This document shows positions 9,607 to 18,740 of a DNA stretch of 64,000 nt, piece after piece. The stretch is from Sphingomonas sp. AP4-R1. GTDB taxonomy: Bacteria > Pseudomonadota > Alphaproteobacteria > Sphingomonadales > Sphingomonadaceae. The translations under genes and the position numbers were made by a program. Location of the stretch: contig NZ_CP053346.1 of NCBI RefSeq assembly GCF_013113735.1, positions 248,001 through 312,000 on the forward strand. Direction: 5' to 3'. The notes under the pieces are model-generated. The model did not search any database and was not told the origin of the DNA. It saw nothing but the letters and a program-made list of their open reading frames with translations. Within the stretch, counting starts at the first letter, position 1. The number at the start of each line of letters is the position of its first letter.

Positions 9607-10320
9607 ATGAAGACGATTTTCGCCGCCGCACTGGCCGCGCTCGCGCTGGGCACCTCCGCCGGCGCCGCCGTCACCTATCATGTGACGGTCGATACCAGCA
9701 GCCAGATCGGCAAGGCGGGTTATATCGATCTGCAGTTCGGCGCGGGCTGCCTCGGCGGCGGCTGCAATCCGCAGTTGGCCACCGCGCTCGTCTCGGGCTT
9801 CACCACCGACGGCACGCTCCAGCCGTTCGACGGGAATGATCCCAACGATCTGGCGGAGGGCACCACCGGCACGCTGCCCACCGGCGTCTCCTTCGACAAC
9901 CAGACCTTCACGCCCTCGGACTTCTCGCAGGCGATCATCTTCGGTTCGAGCCTGAGCTTCGCGGTCACGCTCTCCGGCCCCGCGATCGAGAGCCCGCTGA
10001 ACGACGGCGGCAATTATGTCGGCACCGCCTTCCTCTTCGATTTCGGCAATGCCGATTTCTCGGACTTCTATTTCTCGCAAAATGACGGCGGCCCCTTCGG
10101 CTTTCTGGCCGGCGCGCTGCACATCCAGCAGGACGGCAGCGTCCTCGTCGTCGCCAATCCCAGCAGCCAGGATTATACGCAAAGCTCCGGCCTGAGCTTC
10201 ACGACGATCACCGCCGCCTCCGACGTGCCCGAGCCCGCAAGCTGGGCGATGATGCTGGCGGGCTTCGGCCTCGTCGGCGGTACGATGCGCCGGCGGAAGC
10301 TCACCGTCAGCTTCGCCTGA
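9607..10320 (+). CDS. PEPxxWA-CTERM sorting domain protein
   Basis: Secreted protein of 237 residues. Residues 1-21 form a signal peptide ending in SAGA. The C-terminus is the sphingomonad-type tripartite sorting signal: VPEPASWAMMLAGFGLVGG followed by the basic end RRRK. Such proteins are thought to be recognised by an exosortase-like system and tied to the cell surface or exopolysaccharide; no exosortase lies in this window. The central region is rich in Gly, Ser, Asp and aromatic residues and shows no enzyme motif, so its role is unknown. It is the last + strand gene before the convergent TonB-dependent receptor. Confidence 0.85.
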   Translation: MKTIFAAALAALALGTSAGAAVTYHVTVDTSSQIGKAGYIDLQFGAGCLGGGCNPQLATALVSGFTTDGTLQPFDGNDPNDLAEGTTGTLPTGVSFDNQTFTPSDFSQAIIFGSSLSFAVTLSGPAIESPLNDGGNYVGTAFLFDFGNADFSDFYFSQNDGGPFGFLAGALHIQQDGSVLVVANPSSQDYTQSSGLSFTTITAASDVPEPASWAMMLAGFGLVGGTMRRRKLTVSFA

Positions 10321-10377
10321 GGATAATCCCCATCGTCCGGGGAGCGAATGATCCCCGGCTCATCCTCCCCGAACAGC

Positions 10378-10406
10378 AAAAAGCCGGGCGCATCGCTGCG
10401 CCCGGC
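10378..10406 (-). terminator. Rho-independent terminator of the TonB-dependent receptor gene
   Basis: Perfect 10-bp stem (10383-10392 with 10397-10406, GCCGGGCGCA) and a four-base TCGC loop. Read on the minus strand it is followed by five T residues (A run at 10378-10382). It lies about 40 bp past the receptor stop codon. Confidence 0.8.
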
Positions 10407-10446
10407 CAGTTTATCGGAGGGCGCTGCGCGCGCCCTTCGGGGAGGA

Positions 10447-12723
10447 TCAGAACTTGTAGGAGACGCGCACGCCGCCGTAGCGATTATAGTCGCGCGCCAG
10501 ATAGCCGAGCGTCGCCAGCTGGTTGGCATGGTTGCCCGTGTCGTTGTTCATGTTCGAGAAGTAATGCTTGTCGAACAGGTTGTTCACGAACGCGACCGCT
10601 TCCCACTTGCGATCCGGCGCGCGCACGCCGATCGAGAGGTTCGCGATGCCGTAGCCGGGCTGATAGGTCTGCGGATCCTGGTTGATCGAGAAGTTGATCG
10701 CGCTCTGATAGCTGTAGGAAGCCTGCAGCACGCCATCCAGGCTCTGCGTCAGGCTCGGCGTATATTCGCCGCTGGCCGCCAGCTTCCACTTCGGCGCCTG
10801 CGGCGGACGGAAGCCCGCCAGATTCTGCCGCGCGGGCGTGCCGACGCAGCCCTGCGCCGCCGTCTGGTTCGGATAGCATTGCGCGCCGAGGAATTGGGTG
10901 ATCTTCGCGTCGTTATAGGTCACGCCGCCCGAGAAATTGATGTCGGTGGCGGCGCGCCAGCTGGCCTCCACCTCGACGCCCTTGGTCCGCAGGCGGCCCA
11001 CATTGGCGAGGCGGAAGTTGGTCGTCCCGTCAGACAAAGTCTCGATGCCCTGCGCCTGGAAATTCTTGAAGCGCGTGTCGAAGAGCGTGACGTTGAAGGT
11101 CACATGGCGATCGAAAAACTGCGTCTTCAGGCCGATCTGCCAGTCCTTCGAGCGCTCCGGCTGCACCGGACCCGAATTCTGGCGGACGAGGTTGAAGCCC
11201 GTGCCGATATCATAGGCCTGGCCCTTGTAGCCGGTGGCGAAGGTCACGAAGCCCATGATGTCGGGCGTGAACTTCTGCTGCACGCCGGCCTTGTACGTTT
11301 CGTAATTGGCGCTGTCGTTGCCGGCGAAGGTGGGCACGCCCGTCGCCGCATAATCGGTGAAGCGATAGTCGATCTTGTTCTTGCCCGCGCGCGCGCCGCC
11401 GATCAGCGTGGTGTTGGGCAGGATGTCATATTCCAGCTGGCCGAACGCCGCATATTGGCGCGTGCCGTTGGTGGCATACCAGTTGGCGATCGAGAAGAAC
11501 GGCCCGCGCTGGAACACGCGGCTCAGTTCCAGATCGGAATAATAGAGGCCGAGCGTGTAGCGGAACCGGTTCTTGCCCGGCGCCACGAGGCGGAATTCCT
11601 GGCTCCAGCTGTGCGTGCGGAACGTGCCGAACTGGCGATTGTCGAGCGCGGCGACGGCGGATTCGTCCTGATCGAGAATGTCGAACTGGCGGAACTTGTC
11701 ATAGCCGGTGATCGACATCAGGCTGGCGAAGCCGACATCCAGCGAGGCGCGCACCGACGCCGAATAATCGGTATAGTTGGTGCCCGAATTGATGTTGTTG
11801 ACCACCTTGGTGTTGTCCTCGGTGGCGACGATGCCGGGCGCGAAGACGGAGGGGTCGTACGCCGCCACGCCGCGCAGGCGGGCCGCCGCGCCGAGACGGA
11901 TGAAGGGACGGCCGATCGTGGTCGTGCCGTCGATATAGCCGCCCGACACCGCGATGTTCAGGTTCGACGTGGGATCCCACACGACCTTGCCCTTGATCGA
12001 GAGCGTGCGGAACCCGTTGACCCGGTCGCCCGTGCCGAGGTTGCGGACATTGCCCTCGAACTTGTCGTAATTGGCGTTCAGGCGGAAACCGAGCGTGTCG
12101 GTAAGCGGGCCCGAGATCGCGCCGTTGACCGCATATTCGCGATCGGTGGTGACGACGCCGCCGATGCGGCCCGTCAGATCCGCCGTCGGATTCTGCGTGA
12201 TGATGTTGATGAGGCCGGCCGAGGCCGCGCGCCCATAGAGCGTGCTCTGCGGCCCGCGCAGCACTTCGACCCGGTCGATATCGCTCAGGTCGGCGAAGGC
12301 GCGCGCGATGAACTGCACCGGCACGTCATCGATCTGCACCGCGACCGAGGGCTCGACCGAGGGCGAGAAGGCGAAGGTGCCGATGCCGCGGATCGAGATC
12401 GAATTGTTCACCGGCTGCTCGGACGGGCGGATCAGCAGCGACGGGGTCGCCTTGGTGAGGTCGGCGAACTGGCGCACGCCCTGCGAGGTCAGCGCCTCGC
12501 CCCCCAGCACCTGCACGGCGACGGGCACGTCCTGAATGCGCTGCGAGCGCTTCTGCGCGGTGACGACGATATCGCCGGCGGACGAGGCATCGGATGCGGG
12601 AGCGGCGGCGGGCTCGGCGGCCTCGCCCGTCGCGGGTGCGGCCTGCGCGAACGCGGCACCGCCGATCGTGGCCATGCCGATAAGTGCCAGGCACCGGGCC
12701 ATGGCGGTATTCGAAAGAAGCAT
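10447..12723 (-). CDS. TonB-dependent outer-membrane receptor
   Basis: Outer-membrane active transporter of 758 residues. It has a signal peptide (cleavage near AFAQA, about residue 27). A plug domain follows, beginning DIVVTAQKRSQRIQDVPVAV with the usual VEVLRGPQSTLYGR motif near residues 152-165. The C-terminal beta-barrel ends in VRVSYKF with the terminal Phe expected for BAM recognition. The DIVVTAQKR plug type is the large family that sphingomonads use for plant-derived and aromatic compounds as well as siderophores. It diverges from an SSS sugar/solute symporter, which suggests that the two carry the same substrate across the outer and inner membranes. The substrate cannot be read from the sequence. 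Confidence 0.92.
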   Translation of the reverse strand: MLLSNTAMARCLALIGMATIGGAAFAQAAPATGEAAEPAAAPASDASSAGDIVVTAQKRSQRIQDVPVAVQVLGGEALTSQGVRQFADLTKATPSLLIRPSEQPVNNSISIRGIGTFAFSPSVEPSVAVQIDDVPVQFIARAFADLSDIDRVEVLRGPQSTLYGRAASAGLINIITQNPTADLTGRIGGVVTTDREYAVNGAISGPLTDTLGFRLNANYDKFEGNVRNLGTGDRVNGFRTLSIKGKVVWDPTSNLNIAVSGGYIDGTTTIGRPFIRLGAAARLRGVAAYDPSVFAPGIVATEDNTKVVNNINSGTNYTDYSASVRASLDVGFASLMSITGYDKFRQFDILDQDESAVAALDNRQFGTFRTHSWSQEFRLVAPGKNRFRYTLGLYYSDLELSRVFQRGPFFSIANWYATNGTRQYAAFGQLEYDILPNTTLIGGARAGKNKIDYRFTDYAATGVPTFAGNDSANYETYKAGVQQKFTPDIMGFVTFATGYKGQAYDIGTGFNLVRQNSGPVQPERSKDWQIGLKTQFFDRHVTFNVTLFDTRFKNFQAQGIETLSDGTTNFRLANVGRLRTKGVEVEASWRAATDINFSGGVTYNDAKITQFLGAQCYPNQTAAQGCVGTPARQNLAGFRPPQAPKWKLAASGEYTPSLTQSLDGVLQASYSYQSAINFSINQDPQTYQPGYGIANLSIGVRAPDRKWEAVAFVNNLFDKHYFSNMNNDTGNHANQLATLGYLARDYNRYGGVRVSYKF

Positions 12724-12796
12724 GATCTTCCTCCCCTATGTGGCGCCGAATCTGGCATCGGCTTGGGGCGGCACCTAGAGTTGTCCCGACACGGAC

Positions 12797-12814
12797 ACAA
12801 GTGTTGTATGACAA
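12797..12814. promoter_or_regulatory. Candidate operator between TonB receptor and SSS symporter
   Basis: Two overlapping inverted repeats share the central TTGT: ACAA-GTG-TTGT (12797-12807) and TTGT-ATG-ACAA (12804-12814). They lie 74-91 bp upstream of the receptor start within the 370-bp divergent region 12724-13093. Short 4-3-4 palindromes of this kind fit a GntR-type dimer, but no regulator gene is adjacent. The rest of the divergent region shows no gene. Confidence 0.4.
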
Positions 12815-13093
12815 ATTTCACCGCATTTATCGTACAAACACGGCGAACTGTGGCCCAGAAGCCCAATTTGAATGCCAAATTCCGATAATTGTTACAGCGT
12901 TTCATATTGTGGGAAATGTTGTCGCACCGATGCCGACGGCACGCGCGGCCGCGCTGCCAAGGGACGCGACGAAGGGCGCGGGGGCCGGTCTTTTCCGCTT
13001 GCGCAGCAATGTCCTGTCACACAAATCAGGGACATCGGATCGGGCCGCCCCCCCATTTGCGCGCCCGCCCAAAATCGTCCGGAGAGTATGACG

Positions 13094-14671
13094 ATGCAGC
13101 TTGCCACCCTCGATATCGCGATCGTCGTGCTCTACGGTTTCGCGATCTTCGGCCTCGCCCAATATGTCTCGCGCGACAAAGCCGGCGCCGGCCCGAAGAA
13201 CACGACCGATTATTTCCTCGCCTCCAAGAATCTTCCCTGGTGGGCGATCGGCGCCTCGCTGATCGCGGCGAACATTTCGGCCGAGCAGATCGTGGGCATG
13301 TCCGGCTCCGGCTATGCGATCGGCCTCGCCATCGCCTCCTATGAGTGGATGGCGGCGCTCACCCTGCTGATCGTCGGCAAATTCTTCCTGCCGATCTTCC
13401 TGCGCAACGAGATCTACACGATGCCGCAATTCCTGGAGCGGCGGTACGGCCCGGCGATCCGCACATTGATGGCGGTGTTCTGGCTCGTCCTCTACGTGTT
13501 CGTGAACCTCACCTCGATCATCTGGCTGGGCTCGATCGCGGTCACGAAGGTGGCGGGTGTAGACCAGACGGTGGCGTTGATCGGCCTCGGCGCCTTCGCC
13601 TTGCTCTATCAGCTGCGCGGCGGGCTCAAGGCGGTGGCGCTCACCGATATCGTGCAGGTCACCCTGCTGATCCTCGGCGGCCTCATCATCGCCTATCTCA
13701 CGCTCACGCAGATCGGCGCGGGGGCGGGCGTGTTCGCCGGCTGGCACAAGCTCGTCACCACCGCGCCCGATCATTTCCACATGATCCTGAAGAAGGGCGA
13801 TCCGCATTATGCGGACCTGCCCGGCCTTTCCGTGCTGATCGGCGGCATGTGGATCGCCAATCTCAGCTATTGGGGCTTCAATCAGTATATCATCCAGCGC
13901 GCGCTGGCGGCGAAGGACCTGCCGGAAGCGCAGAAGGGCGTGCTGTTCGCCGCCTTCCTGAAGCTGCTGATGCCGCTCATCATCGTGGTGCCCGGCATCG
14001 CCGCCGTGCTGATCGCGCCCGGCCTGGAGCGGCCGGACGAAGCCTATCCGGCGATGATGCGCCTGCTGCCCACCGGGCTGCTCGGCCTCGTCTTCGCGGC
14101 CCTGATTGCGGCGATCATCGCGTCGACCGCCTCCAAGATCAATTCGATCGCGACCATCTTCACGCTCGACATCTTCGCCAAGCTGCCCTCGCAGCAGGGC
14201 GCCAAGGACAATGAGCAGAAACTGGTGACGATCGGCCGGATCGCCGCCGTCGTCGCGATCATCCTGGCGGTGCTGACGGCCAGGCCGCTCGTCGGCCAGT
14301 CGGAGCAGGCGTTCCAGTTCATCCAGGAATTTACCGGCTTCTTCACGCCCGGCATCACGATCATCTTCCTGCTCGGCCTGTTCTGGAAGCGCGCCAATCA
14401 GGCCGGCGCGATCGTGGCGGCCATCGCCTCGGTGGTGCTGTCCTGGGCGTTCAAGGAACTGCTGCCCGATCTGCCCTTCATGGATCGGATGGGCGTGGTG
14501 TTCCTCGTCTCGCTGGTTCTGTCGGTGGTGGTGTCGCTCGCCACGCCCGCCAGCGGCGACCGCGACGTGATCAAGATGGGCGACGTCACCTACGGCACGC
14601 GCGCGACATTCAACGTGGGGGCGCTGGCGGTCGTACTGGCTCTGATCGCGCTCTACGCGACGTGGTGGTGA
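13094..14671 (+). CDS. Sodium:solute symporter family protein (SSS, SGLT-like)
   Basis: Inner-membrane sodium-coupled transporter of 525 residues with about 14 hydrophobic segments. TTDYFLASKNLPWWAIGASL near residue 40 and ISAEQIVGMSGSGYAIG near residue 65 are hallmarks of the SGLT-like sugar branch of the solute:sodium symporter family. GGAGAG at 13081-13086 sits seven bases before the ATG at 13094 but only one base before the ATG at 13088, so 13094 is preferred. It is divergent from a TonB-dependent receptor and may be regulated with it through the intervening palindrome. The 1-3.4 kb uronide operon is near enough to suggest a shared role in plant polysaccharide use, but nothing links them directly. 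Confidence 0.88.
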   Translation: MQLATLDIAIVVLYGFAIFGLAQYVSRDKAGAGPKNTTDYFLASKNLPWWAIGASLIAANISAEQIVGMSGSGYAIGLAIASYEWMAALTLLIVGKFFLPIFLRNEIYTMPQFLERRYGPAIRTLMAVFWLVLYVFVNLTSIIWLGSIAVTKVAGVDQTVALIGLGAFALLYQLRGGLKAVALTDIVQVTLLILGGLIIAYLTLTQIGAGAGVFAGWHKLVTTAPDHFHMILKKGDPHYADLPGLSVLIGGMWIANLSYWGFNQYIIQRALAAKDLPEAQKGVLFAAFLKLLMPLIIVVPGIAAVLIAPGLERPDEAYPAMMRLLPTGLLGLVFAALIAAIIASTASKINSIATIFTLDIFAKLPSQQGAKDNEQKLVTIGRIAAVVAIILAVLTARPLVGQSEQAFQFIQEFTGFFTPGITIIFLLGLFWKRANQAGAIVAAIASVVLSWAFKELLPDLPFMDRMGVVFLVSLVLSVVVSLATPASGDRDVIKMGDVTYGTRATFNVGALAVVLALIALYATWW

Positions 14672-14701
14672 GGGCTTAACCCATCACCATCCGCTTGCCC
14701 C

Positions 14702-14801
14702 CCGTTTGCTTCGAGCGAAGATCGAGCTTGTCGAGATCATAGTCGAGAAGGATTCTCGACAGTCGCATCTCGACAGGCTCGATGCTGCTCGAACCGAACG
14801 G
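14702..14801. repeat. Palindromic intergenic element, family A' copy 1
   Basis: Begins CCGTTTGCTTCGAGCGAAG and ends in CGAACGG, with internal TCGAGCTTGTCGAGA and TCTCGACAGGCTCGA arms. It is a variant of family A built on the same C/AACGG ends. It lies downstream of the SSS symporter and next to a second element (14821). Confidence 0.75.
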
Positions 14802-14820
14802 TTTGACACAATAGCCCTGC

Positions 14821-14917
14821 CGTAACCCCGGACTTGTTCCGGGGTCCACCGGGCAGCAAGAGCAGCGGCCTAAGGCGCGCGCAGAGGTGTGGATGCCGGA
14901 ACAAGTCCGGCATGACG
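14821..14917. repeat. Palindromic intergenic element, family F copy 1
   Basis: The left half has the hairpin CCCCGGACTTGTTCCGGGG; the right half has GCCGGAACAAGTCCGGC and ends CATGACG. The two halves are also inverted copies of each other. It lies between the convergent symporter and ydbL genes. Confidence 0.8.
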
Positions 14918-14930
14918 ATGCGTTAAACGC

Positions 14931-15308
14931 TCACGCCCCGCATTGCGCCGGCAGCGTGATCGGGCCGCTCTTCACCGCCCAGGCCCCGCCGATATTGTAG
15001 GCGCGGCCCGTCTTCAGCCCCTCCAGCGTGCGGCACCCGATCGACGCCGCAAACGCCTCGATCGGCACGTTCTTGCTCTGCGCGATCTGGGTATAGCCCT
15101 GGCGACGCTTGATGTTGATCGCATCCACCTTGGCCTTGAGCCCACCCGCAGGCGCGCGCGCGAAGCCCATATAGCCATCGGCCTGCTCGCCCACGGTGCC
15201 GGCTTCCAGAGCCGCCTCCACCTCGCTGTCCATCTGCGCGAGCGCGGGCGCGCCCGTGAGGAGCGAGAGGCCGATCAGGCCGGAGATCAGAAGCTGCTTC
15301 GTTGTCAT
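14931..15308 (-). CDS. ydbL: YdbL family protein (DUF1318)
   Basis: Small exported protein of 125 residues; residues 1-23 are a signal peptide ending in ALAQ. The mature part contains GFARAPAGGLKAKVDAIN and RRQGYTQIA, characteristic of DUF1318/YdbL. In E. coli YdbL is the periplasmic partner that modulates the YdbH-YnbE lipid-transport bridge. The start was set at 15308 because MTTKQ begins the signal peptide and overlaps the ynbE stop by 4 bp (ATGA); an upstream extension of the frame only shadows ynbE. It is the third gene of the operon ydbH-ynbE-ydbL. Confidence 0.88.
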   Translation of the reverse strand: MTTKQLLISGLIGLSLLTGAPALAQMDSEVEAALEAGTVGEQADGYMGFARAPAGGLKAKVDAINIKRRQGYTQIAQSKNVPIEAFAASIGCRTLEGLKTGRAYNIGGAWAVKSGPITLPAQCGA

Positions 15309-15520
15309 TTCGGGAACAGATCCGGGTTGTTGGCGATGAAGTCGTCGGCGTCCTTCTTCAGGCTTACCACGACTTCCTGCTTCACGCTGATGTTCAAATT
15401 GATCTCGATCGGCTTGTCCGGCGCCTTCACCGTCACGCAGGCGGAAAGCGCCAGCCAGGCCGGCAATCCGATCAAAGGGCTCGCACCCGAACGTTTCATC
15501 GTCAAGCACGCGCCTTTCAT
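15305..15520 (-). CDS. ynbE: YnbE-like outer-membrane lipoprotein
   Basis: Lipoprotein of at most 71 residues. A basic N-region and hydrophobic stretch lead to the lipobox LSAC, and the mature part reads VKAPDKPIEINLNISVKQEV, the conserved YnbE signature. In E. coli YnbE multimers complete the beta-strand bridge that YdbH starts from the inner membrane and so carry phospholipid to the outer membrane. The ATG at 15520 overlaps the ydbH stop (ATGA); the ATG at 15499 would give a more compact signal peptide. Both ends overlap the neighbouring genes, so translation is probably coupled. Confidence 0.85.
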   Translation of the reverse strand: MKGACLTMKRSGASPLIGLPAWLALSACVTVKAPDKPIEINLNISVKQEVVVSLKKDADDFIANNPDLFPK

Positions 15521-18468
15521 CGCACAACTCCGCTTACGGGGGCCTGAATAGGGGGTTCAGCCGGCGTTGTCGCGGGGCTGGTGGGTCTGACGGACTGAAG
15601 CAGCAATTCGGGATCCATGTACGTGCGCGCCGTGCCGACCAGCCCACGGAAGGGGGCACGGATCGCGATGTTGAAGCGGAAGGGCAGGTTGCGGATCAGG
15701 CGGGTGATCAGGCTCTGTTCGGGCGTCGCCTCGCGCACGCCGGTGAAGCGCACGTTGCTCACCATCTCGCCGTCCAGCCGCCCGTCGAGGCTGATGTCGA
15801 GCGCCGAATAGCGGATCGCCTTCAGCGCGTCGAAGGCCAGCTTGCCCATCGTGCCGATCTGCGCCGACGACAGCTCGCCCACATAAGCCAGCGTGCCGCC
15901 GCCGCGCGCGGCGATATAGCCCTTCTCGATCCGCCCGCCATTGTCGTCGAAGATCATCGGCAGTTCGCCATCGAACAGCCCGGTGGCGGCGAGATTCGGG
16001 AAATCCAGTTGCTGCACGAACGCGGCGGCATCCACCGATTTCACGCGGAAGGTCATGCGCCGCTCGGCCGCCTTGCTGAAATCCAGAGTGGCGGGATCGA
16101 GCAGCAGATTTCCGCCCGCGAACGGGAATGTCGCGTCCTCGATCGCCACGCGATTGTTGCCGGTCAGCTGGAGGTGGACGATGCCGTCATTCACCGCCAC
16201 GCCGGGGTTCAGCTCGGCGATATGGATCGTCTGCGCGGGTGCGCTGACCAGCCCCAGCAGATCGGTGAACTGGATCTGACCCTTGATGCCGGTGACGGGG
16301 CCGAAGGCGGCGGCGAGATCGAGATGCTCGGTGCCGAAAATGCCCGTGCTGGTGACGCCGTCACTCCCCCAGACGATCCGCCCCTGTCCCGAAACCGTGC
16401 CCGCCACGTTCGCGATCACGCCGAGGGTCAGCGGGGTCAGCTGATCCGGCTGCAGCCCCTTGGGCGCGAAGGCGATGCCGGGCACGGCGAGATCGGCATG
16501 GCCGGCACCGGTGCCGAGATCGTGCGCGATCGTGACGCGCGCCACGTCCGCATGCCGCGAAGGCTGGCGGAGAATGCCCGCCGCCATGATCGTCCCGCCC
16601 GTCAGATCCAGCGTCACCGCCTCGGCATCCAGCGGGTGGAAGCGCGGCTCGGGCGCCTGATCGCTCACCTTGAGCGCGCCCTTCAACGCCAGCGTCCCAC
16701 CCGCAAAGGTCCAGTCGCCCGCCGCGCCCTTCAGATCGAGCGGCACGTTGGCGATCGCGCCGTCCGCGCCCGCGAAGGTGCCGCCGATCTGCCGGCCGAA
16801 GCCGCCCTGCAAGGTGGCCACCTCCATGTGGGTGACGCGCTCCGGCGCGCCGATCATGGCGACGACATTCGCCAGATCGAAGCCCCGCTCCGTCACCCGC
16901 GCGCGATCGGCCGCGAGCGACATGGGGGAGGCGCCGCTGCGCCCCGTCAGCCGAACCGGAGCGACGGTCGCGTCGATCCGCACTGCGCCACCCCGCTTCC
17001 GCGATGCGATCGGACTGCCGCACAGGCGCAAATGCGCCGGATCGAACACGAACCCGCCTTGCCGCAGTTCGCGGAACGCTACGTCGCGACATCCCGCGTC
17101 GAGGGCGAAAGTGCCGTCACCTGCGACACTCCCGCCGACCGGAACGGTCAGCCCACGCACGACGCCGGCACCCAGCGGGCCATCGACGCCCAGCAGCAGA
17201 TCGAAGCGCGCCGCCCCCTTCTCCCAGTTGAACGTCAGACGTGGCGCGGCGAGGCGCGCATCGCCCGCCACGAAGGGATCGAGCCTTCCGGTGGCGCTGA
17301 GCGGCGCACCCTCGCCCGCCTGCCGAATGCGCAGCCGCAGTGGCGGTAGATCGCCGCCCCCGCTCGCCACATCGCTGTCCAGCTGCCACCCGCTCGGCGC
17401 GAAGCGGAGCCCGGTGCCGCCGGTCGCGCTGATCCGCGCGCCATCCGCTCCGGCCAGCATCGCGCGCCGCACGCGCACGCTGGCGGCGAGCCCTTCGATC
17501 GCCCCGTCAAACTCCACCCGCGCCGCGGCATCGCGCAGCAACGTGGCGATACCGCGCGTGGCTCGCGTCGCGGTCGGCGTCACGGGAAGACCCGCCGGGA
17601 TGGCGACGCCCGCGACCATCCCGGCCTGCTCCGGCAAGGCGAGATGCGCGAAGGACAGCGCGCCCTTCGCATCGAGATGGCCGAACGTGCCCGCCGCCTC
17701 GACCGAGCCCGCCATCCCCGCGAACCGCGCCGGCCCCGCGCTGCCCCCAAAGCCGAACGGCTGCGCCTCCAGCTGCACCCGATCGAACGCCTTGTTCGAG
17801 GTGGCCTGGATCCGCAGCACGCCCCGCCCGAGCGCGAAATGCGGGCAGCCCGTGCCCGCCAGCGCCACCGGCCCCGCCACATGGGGATTTCCCGCGTCGG
17901 TCCAGACCGTCATGTCCGCCACCGCATGCACGAGCGAGCAGGAGGCGAGGCGCAGCATGCCCGCCTCCGCCCGTGCCTCACCGCTAAACTCCCGCGTCGG
18001 GTTGCCCGCCCCCGTCAGCGCCACCCGGATCGCGCCATTGGGCGTATCCAGCGCCAGCGTCACATCGCGCAGGTTCACCGCCAGATCGGGCAGCTCGGTC
18101 TTGCCGCCGCTCCTGGGCAGCAGCCGATCGATCGCGCCGAGATGGAGCCCGTCGCCATCCAGCCGGGCCGTGAGCCGCACGCCGTCCACCGCCACGCCGC
18201 GCACGACCGGGCCGGTCCAGCCATAGCCGATCGTCACGTCGATCCGCTTGGCCACCAGATCGGGATGCGCGGGATCGCCGATGCGCACGTCCTCCATCCG
18301 CTCCAGCAGCGGGCCGACCTTGGTGATGCGATAGCTGGCGGGCACCTGCGCCGCCTCCAGGGTCCGATCGACGAGCAGCCCGGCGATGCGCAGCCGCAGC
18401 GCCCAGACGAGCAGCAGCGCGAGCGCCAGCACGCCCAGCACCGCCCACAGACGCGGACGCCGCCTCAC
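15517..18468 (-). CDS. ydbH: YdbH-domain AsmA-like intermembrane phospholipid transport protein
   Basis: Long protein of 983 residues anchored in the inner membrane by one N-terminal segment (about residues 8-28), with a large periplasmic beta-rich part and the YdbH/dicarboxylate-transport domain toward the C-terminus. In E. coli TamB, YhdP and YdbH are partly redundant bridge proteins that carry glycerophospholipids to the outer membrane. The order ydbH-ynbE-ydbL with 4-bp overlaps is the same as in enterobacteria, which makes the assignment firm despite weak primary sequence conservation. The C-terminal tail is Pro/Thr-rich. Upstream toward valS are two palindromic elements and no clear gene. 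Confidence 0.85.
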   Translation of the reverse strand: MRRRPRLWAVLGVLALALLLVWALRLRIAGLLVDRTLEAAQVPASYRITKVGPLLERMEDVRIGDPAHPDLVAKRIDVTIGYGWTGPVVRGVAVDGVRLTARLDGDGLHLGAIDRLLPRSGGKTELPDLAVNLRDVTLALDTPNGAIRVALTGAGNPTREFSGEARAEAGMLRLASCSLVHAVADMTVWTDAGNPHVAGPVALAGTGCPHFALGRGVLRIQATSNKAFDRVQLEAQPFGFGGSAGPARFAGMAGSVEAAGTFGHLDAKGALSFAHLALPEQAGMVAGVAIPAGLPVTPTATRATRGIATLLRDAAARVEFDGAIEGLAASVRVRRAMLAGADGARISATGGTGLRFAPSGWQLDSDVASGGGDLPPLRLRIRQAGEGAPLSATGRLDPFVAGDARLAAPRLTFNWEKGAARFDLLLGVDGPLGAGVVRGLTVPVGGSVAGDGTFALDAGCRDVAFRELRQGGFVFDPAHLRLCGSPIASRKRGGAVRIDATVAPVRLTGRSGASPMSLAADRARVTERGFDLANVVAMIGAPERVTHMEVATLQGGFGRQIGGTFAGADGAIANVPLDLKGAAGDWTFAGGTLALKGALKVSDQAPEPRFHPLDAEAVTLDLTGGTIMAAGILRQPSRHADVARVTIAHDLGTGAGHADLAVPGIAFAPKGLQPDQLTPLTLGVIANVAGTVSGQGRIVWGSDGVTSTGIFGTEHLDLAAAFGPVTGIKGQIQFTDLLGLVSAPAQTIHIAELNPGVAVNDGIVHLQLTGNNRVAIEDATFPFAGGNLLLDPATLDFSKAAERRMTFRVKSVDAAAFVQQLDFPNLAATGLFDGELPMIFDDNGGRIEKGYIAARGGGTLAYVGELSSAQIGTMGKLAFDALKAIRYSALDISLDGRLDGEMVSNVRFTGVREATPEQSLITRLIRNLPFRFNIAIRAPFRGLVGTARTYMDPELLLQSVRPTSPATTPAEPPIQAPVSGVVR

Positions 18469-18623
18469 ACCCGAGCCTCGCGCACGAGGGGCTTCACGCA
18501 GGCCAGCCTGCGATCAGGGGGAGGATCGGGTGCTCGCAGGCGGGCAGGTCGCGCATCAGGGCTCCGGAAGTGGACGGCAAGGCTAGCCGAGCTGTGCGGC
18601 GATCCCAAGTCCGTCGAAAGCGT

Positions 18624-18711
18624 CGTCATCCCGGACTTGATCCGGCATACCGCTCCTTTTTCTTCCGGTCGCGGAAGGCAAGCGGGACCCCGGATCAAGT
18701 CCGGGGTGACG
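18624..18711. repeat. Palindromic intergenic element, family F copy 2
   Basis: Starts CGTCATCCCGGACTTGATCC and ends CGGATCAAGTCCGGGGTGAC; the two halves are inverted copies and each folds into its own hairpin. It lies between valS and ydbH (both minus strand) beside a family A' element. About 155 bp next to the ydbH start (18469-18623) hold no recognisable gene. Confidence 0.8.
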
Positions 18712-18740
18712 GAGAAAGGAATTGAGCGCTCAGCCCTCCC

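Noticed and set aside
12872..13093. N-terminal extension of the SSS symporter by 74 residues
   Set aside because: The extension is rich in Arg and Pro, has no membrane segment, and a good ribosome site precedes the ATG at 13094.
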